Shown here: in pieces, positions 6,879 through 12,153 of the stretch
Layout of the letters: each line of letters starts with the position of its first letter
Position numbering within the stretch: position 1 is the stretch's first letter
Assembly (NCBI GenBank): GCA_902796565.1
Contig: CADBPP010000147.1
Coordinates: 1 to 12,153, forward strand
Origin: an uncultured Eubacteriales bacterium
GTDB taxonomy: Bacteria > Bacillota > Clostridia > Eubacteriales > Anaerofustaceae
Direction of reading: 5' to 3'
Length of the DNA: 12,153 nucleotides
Made by a program: the position numbers and the translations under genes
Notes under the pieces: generated by a model
Database searches by the model: none
Told to the model about the DNA's origin: nothing
What the model saw: the letters and a program-made list of their open reading frames with translations, nothing else

Positions 6879-7001
6879 ATGAAAACATACAGTGACCTTC
6901 GAAGACATCCTTTCTTTTCCGGATACATCATCCCCGCAGCCGAAGGATCCTTTGTCCTCGGCCTTATGGCGCTTGCATACGCAAGCATACCCGAAAGTTA
7001 A
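6879..7001 (+). CDS. 40-residue leader ORF upstream of livJ
   Basis: The ATG at 6879 follows AAAGGAGAGGA (6865-6875), one of the best ribosome sites in the window, and opens a 40-codon frame ending TAA at 6999. The product starts MKTYSDLRRHPFFSGYIIPA and ends GLMALAYASIPES. I do not recognise it. It is too short and too mildly hydrophobic to be a sure membrane peptide. Codons for Leu, Ile and Val make up 8 of 40, with a local cluster (V L G L M A L) near the end. That is suggestive for ribosome-mediated attenuation but far weaker than classic his or trp leaders. A perfect hairpin (GCTTGC-ATAC-GCAAGC, 6971-6986) lies inside its last codons, and an antiterminator arm begins 16 nt after the stop. 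It could instead be an independent small protein. No start outside this frame has a comparable ribosome site. Confidence 0.6.
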   Translation: MKTYSDLRRHPFFSGYIIPAAEGSFVLGLMALAYASIPES

Positions 7002-7016
7002 TAGCATCGAGCTTTT

Positions 7017-7090
7017 TTACGGGACCATCGCGACTGACGATGGATGCACAGGATATTATAGCGGTCCCCGTAAGGGACCGTTTTATAATA
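7017..7090 (+). promoter_or_regulatory. Candidate attenuator: competing antiterminator and terminator before livJ
   Basis: Terminator: CGGTCCC (7062-7068) pairs with GGGACCG (7074-7080) around CGTAA, followed by TTTTATAATA. Antiterminator: TTACGGGACC (7017-7026) can instead pair with 7063-7073 over 10 bp with one bulged C, consuming the terminator's left arm and loop. A third hairpin, CCATCG/CGATGG (7025-7030 with 7038-7043), shares two bases with the antiterminator arm. These structures exclude one another, as in transcription attenuators. No T-box sequence (AGGGTGGNACC) is present. Whether the switch is driven by translation of the leader ORF or by a bound ligand or protein cannot be told from the sequence. 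Confidence 0.6.
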
Positions 7091-7121
7091 TATATTCTTT
7101 ATAATTAAGAAGGAGAAAGAA

Positions 7122-8273
7122 ATGAAGAAATTTATTGCAGTGCTCATGATCTGCCTGCTCTCGGTATCCGTTTTCGGATGCGGCGGCGGATCCTCCAAGG
7201 GCGGCGATGACGCGCCTGTCATCAAGATCGGCGGCATCGGACCCCTCACCGGAGACTATGCGACCTACGGAGTTTCCGTAAAGAACGGCGCTCAGATCGC
7301 TGTTGATGAGATCAACGAGGCCGGCGGAGTCAACGGATTCAAGCTCGAGCTCCTCTTCGAGGATGACCAGGCAGATCCCGAGAAGGCAGTCAACGCCTAC
7401 GCTAAGCTCATGGATGACGGAATGAACGTATCCCTCGGATGCGTCACCTCCGGCGCCTGCGTCGCCGTTACGGAGGAAGTCAAGAAGGACGGTCTTCTGA
7501 TGCTCACACCTTCGGGCTCCCAGCTCGAGTGCACCCAGTACGACAACTGCTTCAGAGTCTGCTTCCAGGATCCCGACCAGGGCAAGTACTCCGCAGATTT
7601 CATCAAGGAAAAGGCTATCGGCGCAAAGATCGCCATCCTCTATGACAAGTCCAACCCGTATTCCGTCGGTATCTATGACAGCTTTGTAGCCGAGGCGGCA
7701 GTTGTGGGACTTGAGATCGTCACCGCACAGGCATTCACGGATCAGTCCAACACAGACTTCTCCGTACAGCTCCAGGCAGTGAAGGGAAGCGGTGCTGACC
7801 TTCTGTTCCTGCCCATCTACGCTCAGGAAGCAGCTTACATCCTCACCCAGGCGGCAGCCATCGATCTGGATGTGATCTTCTTCGGAGTCGACGGAATGGA
7901 CGGGATCCTCGAGAAGATCGGTGAAGACAATATCGCTCTTACCGAGGGCGTTATGCTTCTGACCCCCTTCGCGGCAGATTCCCAGGACGAGAAAGTCGTC
8001 AACTTCGTCACCAAGTACAAGGCAGCCTACAACATGACCCCCGACCAGTTCGCGGCCGACGGATATGACGCCATCTACATCATCAAGGCAGCCATCGAGC
8101 AGGCCGGCATCACCGAAATCGGAGACGGCTTCAATGAGGCCCTTGTCGCAGCGATGACTCAGATCACCGTTGAAGGCGTTACCGGAAGCATGCAGTGGAC
8201 CGCTGACGGCGAGCCCGCAAAGAACGCCACCGCAGTCGTCATCAAGGACGGAGTCTACGTAGCATTCGAGTAA
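7122..8273 (+). CDS. livJ: Branched-chain amino acid ABC transporter, substrate-binding lipoprotein
   Basis: This 383-residue lipoprotein has a signal peptide (MKKFIAVLMICLLSVSVFG) and a lipobox ending at C20, followed by a Gly/Ser linker. The mature part is a periplasmic-binding-protein-like domain of the LIV type: IGGIGPLTGDYATYG (36-50), GAQIAVDEINEAGG (56-69), the ligand loop VTSGACVAVTEE (108-119) and LTPSGSQLECTQYDNCFRVCFQDPDQGK (128-155), up to the C-terminal GSMQWTADGEPA. It catches Leu/Ile/Val or a related amino acid outside the membrane for LivHMGF. AGGAG (7111-7115) lies 6 nt before the ATG. Codon use differs from all neighbours: Ile is ATC (one ATT, no ATA) and AGG is absent, a mark of very high expression. 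The protein has only one arginine (R145) and five cysteines besides the lipid-bearing one. The exact ligand is uncertain. Confidence 0.93.
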   Translation: MKKFIAVLMICLLSVSVFGCGGGSSKGGDDAPVIKIGGIGPLTGDYATYGVSVKNGAQIAVDEINEAGGVNGFKLELLFEDDQADPEKAVNAYAKLMDDGMNVSLGCVTSGACVAVTEEVKKDGLLMLTPSGSQLECTQYDNCFRVCFQDPDQGKYSADFIKEKAIGAKIAILYDKSNPYSVGIYDSFVAEAAVVGLEIVTAQAFTDQSNTDFSVQLQAVKGSGADLLFLPIYAQEAAYILTQAAAIDLDVIFFGVDGMDGILEKIGEDNIALTEGVMLLTPFAADSQDEKVVNFVTKYKAAYNMTPDQFAADGYDAIYIIKAAIEQAGITEIGDGFNEALVAAMTQITVEGVTGSMQWTADGEPAKNATAVVIKDGVYVAFE

Positions 8274-8285
8274 ACAAATGTTAAA

Positions 8286-8361
8286 GCCCCCTGCGGGGCA
8301 CATGATTTAGTTTTTCAGACACCGGGCGGAAGTATCCTTCTGCCCGTGTTTGGCTGAAAAA
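8286..8361 (+). promoter_or_regulatory. Two stem-loops between livJ and livH
   Basis: A compact hairpin, GCCCC-CTGC-GGGGC (8286-8299), is followed by a long imperfect one. TTTTTCAG..GAAG (8311-8332) pairs with CTTC..CTGAAAAA (8337-8361) across the loop TATC, with a bulged C and a small internal loop. Neither is followed directly by a T-run, so they are not textbook terminators for this strand. The long stem stops just before the livH ribosome site. The likely role is to protect the 3' end of livJ mRNA or to lower read-through and translation of the permease genes, giving more binding protein than permease. Confidence 0.65.
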
Positions 8362-8376
8362 GGGAAGAGGACAACA

Positions 8377-9252
8377 ATGGATTTTCTGTCTACTCTCATA
8401 AGCGGGCTGAGCCTCGGAAGCATCTACGCGCTGATAGCCCTGGGCTATACCATGGTCTACGGCATAGCCAAGATGCTCAACTTCGCCCACGGCGACATCA
8501 TCATGGTGGCAGCCTTCACGGTCTATGTTTTCGCCACGATCCTCAAGCTGCCCGTCGCCGCGACGATACCCCTTTCGGTGCTCGTCTGCATGACGCTGGG
8601 CGTCACAATAGAACGCATAGCATACAAACCCCTCAGAAAGGCTCCCCCCCTGTCCGTTCTTATCACGGCCATCGGAGTGAGCTATTTTCTGCAGAACCTG
8701 GCTCTTCTGATCTTCGGTTCCAATCAGAAAAGCTTCCCCAAGATCATCAACATACCCGCCCTTAAGCTGGGAGAACTCACCATCAAGGGAGAATCCATAG
8801 CGACTCTATCGGTCTCCATAATCATCATGCTGGCGCTCACCATGTTCATCAGCCGTTCCAAGATGGGAAAGGCCATGAGGGCCGTGAGCGAGGACAAGGA
8901 GGCCGCGGAGCTCATGGGCATAAATGTAAACCAGACCATCTCGGTGACCTTCGCCATAGGCAGCGCCCTGGCGGTGGCGGCGGGAGTGTTCTACGGAGCC
9001 ACCTATAATTTTATCGGTCCTTATACCGGCTCCATGCCGGGCATCAAGGCATTTGTCGCGGCTGTATTCGGCGGGATCGGATCCATCCCCGGCGCCATGC
9101 TGGGGGGCATTCTCCTGGGAGTGATCGAAAATCTTTCGAAGGCTTATATCTCCACGGAGCTGTCGGACGCCATCGTCTTCGCCGTTCTCATAATCATACT
9201 CTACGTCAAGCCCACCGGCCTTCTGGGCAAGAAGACGAATGAAAAGGTGTGA
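8377..9252 (+). CDS. livH: Branched-chain amino acid ABC transporter permease LivH
   Basis: This 291-residue protein is of normal LivH length and hydrophobic nearly throughout. It starts MDFLSTLISGLSLGSIYALIALGYTMVYG and continues with the conserved LNFAHGD (34-40). The cytoplasmic EAA-type coupling loop lies around residues 165-190 (AMRAVSEDKEAAELMGINVN), and the protein ends in GIGSIPGAMLGG and YVKPTGLLG. It forms half of the membrane channel with LivM and receives LivG/LivF at the coupling loop. The ATG at 8377 is chosen because GAAGAGG (8364-8370) lies 6 nt upstream and the family N-terminus starts there. An in-frame TTG at 8350 lies within the upstream hairpin and has no ribosome site. 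The stop overlaps the livM ribosome site, so translation is probably coupled. Confidence 0.95.
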   Translation: MDFLSTLISGLSLGSIYALIALGYTMVYGIAKMLNFAHGDIIMVAAFTVYVFATILKLPVAATIPLSVLVCMTLGVTIERIAYKPLRKAPPLSVLITAIGVSYFLQNLALLIFGSNQKSFPKIINIPALKLGELTIKGESIATLSVSIIIMLALTMFISRSKMGKAMRAVSEDKEAAELMGINVNQTISVTFAIGSALAVAAGVFYGATYNFIGPYTGSMPGIKAFVAAVFGGIGSIPGAMLGGILLGVIENLSKAYISTELSDAIVFAVLIIILYVKPTGLLGKKTNEKV

Positions 9253-9261
9253 GGTGGCGGT

Positions 9262-10263
9262 ATGAAAAAAAGATTCGTATTCAGGGAAAAGTATATCAGC
9301 TACCTTATCATCATAGCGATGTTCGCGGCCTCGGTCATAATGATCCAGACCGGAGCGGCGTCGAGAAAGCTCCAGAGCTGGCTCGTGCCCATCTGCATAA
9401 ACATCATCCTGGCGGTCTCGCTGAACCTCACCGTGGGCTTCCTCGGGGAACTGACCCTGGGCCACGCGGGATTCATGTCGGTGGGAGCCTACGCGGGATG
9501 CATCTTCTCCCAGGCGGTGCAGAACATCATGCCAGCGGCGGTGAGATTCCCCCTGGCGATCCTGGTGGGAGGCCTTTCCGCCGCGCTCTTCAGCGTCATC
9601 ATCGGAGTGCCGGTCCTCAGGCTCAGAGGGGACTACCTAGCCATAGTGACCCTGGCATTCGGTGAGATCGTAAAGAGCATCATAATCAATCTGAACATCA
9701 CCGGCGGCGCCGCCGGCCTCAGGGGGACACCTCAGGATTCCAACTACATCTGGGCCTTCGCGCTGACCCTCATCACCGTCGTGGTGATCTCCAATCTGAC
9801 GGAGTCGGGGCAGGGCAGGGCCATCAAGGCCATCCGTGACAACAGGATAGCGGCGGAGGCGTCCGGCATAGACGTCACCTACTACCGCCTCATGGCCTTC
9901 GTCATCGCGGCCTTCTTCGCGGGAGTGGCGGGCGTCCTCTACGGGCACAACTACTCCATAACCAGCGCAGGTACCTTCGACTACAACAAATCCATCGAGA
10001 TCCTGGTGCTGGTGGTCCTGGGAGGTCTCGGAAGCATCCGCGGCTCCATCATCGCGGCGACTCTATTGTACATCCTTCCCGAGGTCCTCAGGGGACTGCA
10101 GGACTACAGGATGATCATCTATTCGGTGGTATTGATACTCATCATGATCGTCAACTCCTCCGAACAGTTCAGGGGAGTCAAGGAGCTGCTGGACATAAGG
10201 AAGGCGGTAAGAAAACTCTTTTCCTCAAAGAAGAAAGGGGAGGCACTAAATGATCAGGAATAA
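9262..10263 (+). CDS. livM: Branched-chain amino acid ABC transporter permease LivM
   Basis: This 333-residue hydrophobic protein has the LivM hallmarks: LNLTVGFLGELTLGHAGFMSVGAYAG, PVLRLRGDYLAIVTLAFGEI, and the coupling loop RAIKAIRDNRIAAEASGIDVTYYRLMAF. It ends in the GGLGSIRGSIIAA and LPEVLRGLQDYR regions. It pairs with LivH to form the translocation pathway. GAGGTGG (9251-9257), overlapping the livH stop, precedes the ATG by 4 nt. The C-terminus runs on as a charged tail (RKLFSSKKKGEALNDQE) that overlaps the start of livG by 14 nt. Length and motifs are normal for Gram-positive LivM, which lacks the long N-terminal extension of the E. coli protein. Confidence 0.95.
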   Translation: MKKRFVFREKYISYLIIIAMFAASVIMIQTGAASRKLQSWLVPICINIILAVSLNLTVGFLGELTLGHAGFMSVGAYAGCIFSQAVQNIMPAAVRFPLAILVGGLSAALFSVIIGVPVLRLRGDYLAIVTLAFGEIVKSIIINLNITGGAAGLRGTPQDSNYIWAFALTLITVVVISNLTESGQGRAIKAIRDNRIAAEASGIDVTYYRLMAFVIAAFFAGVAGVLYGHNYSITSAGTFDYNKSIEILVLVVLGGLGSIRGSIIAATLLYILPEVLRGLQDYRMIIYSVVLILIMIVNSSEQFRGVKELLDIRKAVRKLFSSKKKGEALNDQE

Positions 10264-11095
10264 CGACGTCAAGATGGTCCCCCTTCCCAGCAACGCCATA
10301 GTCCCCGAAAGGGACGTGGACAAGCCGCCCGTACTGAGCGTGCACCAGCTGGGCATCGATTTCGGAGGACTGACAGCTGTTGATAATTTCAACTTCATCA
10401 TCGGACGCACGGAGATAGGAGGGCTCATCGGGCCCAACGGCGCCGGCAAGACCACCGTCTTCAACCTTCTTACCAACGTGTACCAGCCCACCAGGGGAAC
10501 GATCCTTCTGGACGGGGTCAACACCGCCGGCAAGAGCGTGTCCCAGGTCAGCAGGATGGGCATAGCCAGGACCTTCCAGAACATCCGCCTGTTCGACCGC
10601 ATGAGCGTCATAGACAATGTCAAGATAGGTCTTCACAACCGTTACGATTCCAAGCTCCTGAGCTCGGTGCTCCATACGCCGGGATATTTCCGCCATGAGA
10701 AGCAGGCGGACGAAAAGGCCATGGAGCTGCTCTCCTTCTTCGACATGCAGGACTACGCTTCCCATGACGCGGGGAGCCTGCCCTACGGAGCCCAGAGGAG
10801 GATCGAGATCGTCAGGGCCCTGGCCACGGAGCCCAAGGTCCTTCTGCTGGACGAGCCCGCCGCGGGAATGAACCCCTCGGAGACGGAGGAGCTGGCGGAG
10901 AACATAAGGAGGATCAGGGATACCTTCGGCATCGCAATAGTCCTTATCGAGCACGATATGAACCTGGTGATGGGCGTATGCGAAGGCATCGCCGTCCTCA
11001 ACTACGGACGGATCATAGCCAAGGGCACCCCGGATGAGATCAAGTCGAACCCGGACGTCATAGAGGCTTATCTCGGCAAACAGGGGGACAGGTAG
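10250..11095 (+). CDS. livG: Branched-chain amino acid ABC transporter ATP-binding protein LivG
   Basis: This 281-residue ATPase has Walker A GPNGAGKT (61-68), the Q-loop in TFQNIRLF (Q110) and the family's variant signature LPYGAQ (177-182). Walker B is VLLLDEP (197-203), and the switch histidine is H235 in IEHDMN. The long insertion between the Q-loop and signature and the C-terminal GTPDEIKSNPDVIEAYLG are typical of LivG. It binds the cytoplasmic loops of LivH/LivM and hydrolyses ATP to drive uptake. About 25 residues precede the usual family start (LSVHQLGIDFGGL), a modest N-terminal extension. I keep the ATG at 10250 because AAAGGGGAGG (10234-10243) is well placed before it. The gene overlaps livM by 14 nt and is followed by livF after 3 nt. 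Confidence 0.95.
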   Translation: MIRNNDVKMVPLPSNAIVPERDVDKPPVLSVHQLGIDFGGLTAVDNFNFIIGRTEIGGLIGPNGAGKTTVFNLLTNVYQPTRGTILLDGVNTAGKSVSQVSRMGIARTFQNIRLFDRMSVIDNVKIGLHNRYDSKLLSSVLHTPGYFRHEKQADEKAMELLSFFDMQDYASHDAGSLPYGAQRRIEIVRALATEPKVLLLDEPAAGMNPSETEELAENIRRIRDTFGIAIVLIEHDMNLVMGVCEGIAVLNYGRIIAKGTPDEIKSNPDVIEAYLGKQGDR

Positions 11096-11098
11096 CTT

Positions 11099-11800
11099 AT
11101 GCTTAAAGTCGATAACATAGATGTCTATTACGGCGCGATACACGCCATAAGGAATGTGAGCTTCGAAGTCAGCGAAGGGGAGATAGTGACCCTTATCGGC
11201 GCCAACGGCGCCGGCAAGTCCACGATCTTAAAGACCGTTTCCGGCATCCTCACACCGAAGACCGGGACCGTCACCTTCATGGATAAAAAGCTCAACGGCA
11301 CTCCCTCCTACATGGTCACGAGGATGGGTCTTTCCCACGTGCCCGAGGGAAGGCGCATCTTCCAGCAGCTGAGCGTGGAGGAGAACCTGGAGATGGGTGG
11401 TTTCACCCGCAACAAGGATGAGATACCCGCTCTTATAGAGCATGTTTACGATAAGTTCCCGAGGCTGAGGGAAAGACATACCCAGATCGCCGGGACCCTT
11501 TCCGGAGGCGAGCAGCAGATGCTGGCCATAGGAAGGGCACTGATGAGCAAGCCCCATCTTATGATGCTGGACGAGCCCTCCATGGGCCTCGCCCCCATCC
11601 TGGTGGAGCAGATCTTCGAGATCATCAAGGAGCTCAATGAGTCCGGCGTCACGATCCTGCTGGTGGAGCAGAACGCCAACATGGCTCTGAAGATAGCCGA
11701 CAGGGGATACGTGCTGGAATCCGGAAAGATCGTTCTTTCCGGCACCGGGGAGGAGCTCATGGCCAGCGACGCGGTCAAGAAGGCTTACCTCGGAGGCTGA
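11099..11800 (+). CDS. livF: Branched-chain amino acid ABC transporter ATP-binding protein LivF
   Basis: This 233-residue ATPase is of standard LivF length. Walker A is GANGAGKS (34-41), the signature LSGGEQQ (134-140) and Walker B HLMMLDEP (153-160). The switch position reads VEQNAN with Gln in place of His, which is normal for LivF. SHVPEGRRIFQQLSVEENL (79-97) is also characteristic. It forms the heterodimeric ATPase with LivG. The gene begins 3 nt after the livG stop. The ribosome site is weak (AGG directly before the livG stop), consistent with translational coupling. The frame ends in AYLGG, the typical family C-terminus. It is the last of the five transporter genes, with a hairpin directly after it. 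Confidence 0.96.
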   Translation: MLKVDNIDVYYGAIHAIRNVSFEVSEGEIVTLIGANGAGKSTILKTVSGILTPKTGTVTFMDKKLNGTPSYMVTRMGLSHVPEGRRIFQQLSVEENLEMGGFTRNKDEIPALIEHVYDKFPRLRERHTQIAGTLSGGEQQMLAIGRALMSKPHLMMLDEPSMGLAPILVEQIFEIIKELNESGVTILLVEQNANMALKIADRGYVLESGKIVLSGTGEELMASDAVKKAYLGG

Positions 11801-11812
11801 TACGGACTTTAC

Positions 11813-11834
11813 AGGGATCGTTTTCACGGTCCCT
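11813..11834 (+). terminator. Weak terminator or intercistronic hairpin after livF
   Basis: AGGGATCG (11813-11820) pairs with CGGTCCCT (11827-11834) with one G-T wobble around the loop TTTTCA. It is followed only by TT and then AAAATT, a poor T-run, so read-through into the dipeptidase gene is likely. Confidence 0.55.
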
Positions 11835-11860
11835 TTAAAATTGCAAAAGGAGACGATAAA

Positions 11861-12153
11861 ATGAGATACATCGACATGCACTGCGATACACTGATGCCCT
11901 ATGCCATGAAGAAGGATTACGATATCTTCGAGTCCGACAGGATGGTGGACTTAAAGAAGCTCAAGGCCGGGGAATGCTCCGCACAGTTCTTCGCTATGTT
12001 CCTTCCGGACCAAAAGATGTACGAGAAGAGCGAACTTCAGATCCGGGATGACGAGGATTACATCCGGGCCCTTTCCGAAGGCCTTTTCCGCACCATCGAA
12101 GAGCACAGCGACATGATCGCCTTCGCGGGAAACCTGGAGGACTATAAAAAGAA
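11861..12153 (+). CDS. Membrane dipeptidase, peptidase family M19 (5' part, runs off the window)
   Basis: From the ATG at 11861 the frame stays open for 97 codons to the window edge. The protein begins MRYIDMHCDTL, holding the family's HxD zinc pair (H7, D9), followed by VDLKKLKAGECSAQFFAMF (29-47), typical of M19 enzymes, which run to about 310-390 residues. These metalloenzymes split dipeptides, often with a D- or unusual residue at the C-terminal position. The bacterial members without a signal peptide, as here, are cytoplasmic. AAAAGGAG (11845-11852) lies 8 nt before the start. No separate promoter is visible between livF and this gene, and the hairpin between them is weak, so it may be the distal gene of the transporter operon and hydrolyse dipeptides to amino acids. 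The rest of the active site lies beyond the window. Confidence 0.85.
   Translation, partial: MRYIDMHCDTLMPYAMKKDYDIFESDRMVDLKKLKAGECSAQFFAMFLPDQKMYEKSELQIRDDEDYIRALSEGLFRTIEEHSDMIAFAGNLEDYKK

Noticed and set aside
6892..7104. A 70-codon plus-strand frame with a GTG start, running through the livJ leader hairpins.
   Set aside because: It has no ribosome site and overlaps the better-supported 40-codon ORF in another frame.
7084..7105. Two TATAAT hexamers just before livJ that could be a second promoter.
   Set aside because: No -35 at a usable distance, and both lie in the AT-rich tail of the terminator. The second would put the RNA start inside the livJ ribosome site.
6841..7121. T-box or known amino-acid riboswitch in the livJ leader.
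   Set aside because: The T-box core (AGGGTGGNACCGCG-like) is absent and I could not match any other riboswitch consensus, so only a generic attenuator is claimed.
7083..8303. A 406-codon open frame on the minus strand opposite livJ.
   Set aside because: It is a side effect of the strong codon bias of livJ. It has no ribosome site or family motifs, and the plus-strand gene is unmistakable.
8350..8376. An earlier TTG start for livH.
   Set aside because: It falls in the right arm of the intercistronic hairpin with no ribosome site, and would add nine residues not seen in the family.
1..12153. CRISPR arrays, tRNA or rRNA genes, insertion sequences, phage genes or attachment sites.
   Set aside because: No spaced direct repeats, cloverleaf sequences, transposase or integrase motifs were seen on either strand.

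Overview
The window looks like chromosomal DNA from an anaerobic Gram-positive bacterium, most likely Bacillota (Clostridia). The signs are strong Shine-Dalgarno sites (GGAGG types), TATAAT-type promoters often with an extended TGn, Rho-independent terminators, a DUF1858 CxxC protein, VanY-like M15 carboxypeptidases, and an ACT-domain SerA followed by DUF1015. Most genes are GC-rich by eye yet use many AGG (Arg) and ATA (Ile) codons. The exact lineage cannot be fixed by eye.

Layout. (a) 1-563, minus strand: the 5' end of a YitT-family membrane protein, preceded by a small DUF1858 protein with its own promoter and terminator. (b) 739-1626, plus: a DegV/FakB fatty-acid-binding protein as a single-gene unit with promoter and terminator. 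(c) 1717-6725, plus: a tightly packed set of five genes: VanY-like peptidase, RlmH, a second VanY-like peptidase, SerA-type dehydrogenase and DUF1015 protein. It starts at a promoter that seems to give a leaderless transcript and ends at a strong hairpin. (d) 6806-11800, plus: a branched-chain amino acid ABC transporter operon (livJ-H-M-G-F). A 280-nt leader precedes it, with a consensus promoter, a 40-codon ORF with an excellent ribosome site, and mutually exclusive antiterminator and terminator hairpins. (e) 11861 to the end, plus: the start of a membrane-dipeptidase (peptidase M19) gene.

How the genes work together: LivJ captures a branched-chain or related amino acid outside the membrane, LivH and LivM form the channel, and LivG and LivF power it. 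The dipeptidase may release amino acids from dipeptides. The two VanY-like enzymes probably trim peptidoglycan stem peptides, and SerA with DUF1015 points to serine metabolism. Nothing here is a defence island, prophage, CRISPR array or insertion sequence. The observations most worth following up are the livJ leader (candidate attenuator), the apparently leaderless vanY-like gene with a dyad between its promoter elements, and a SerA homologue whose canonical active-site arginine position reads serine.
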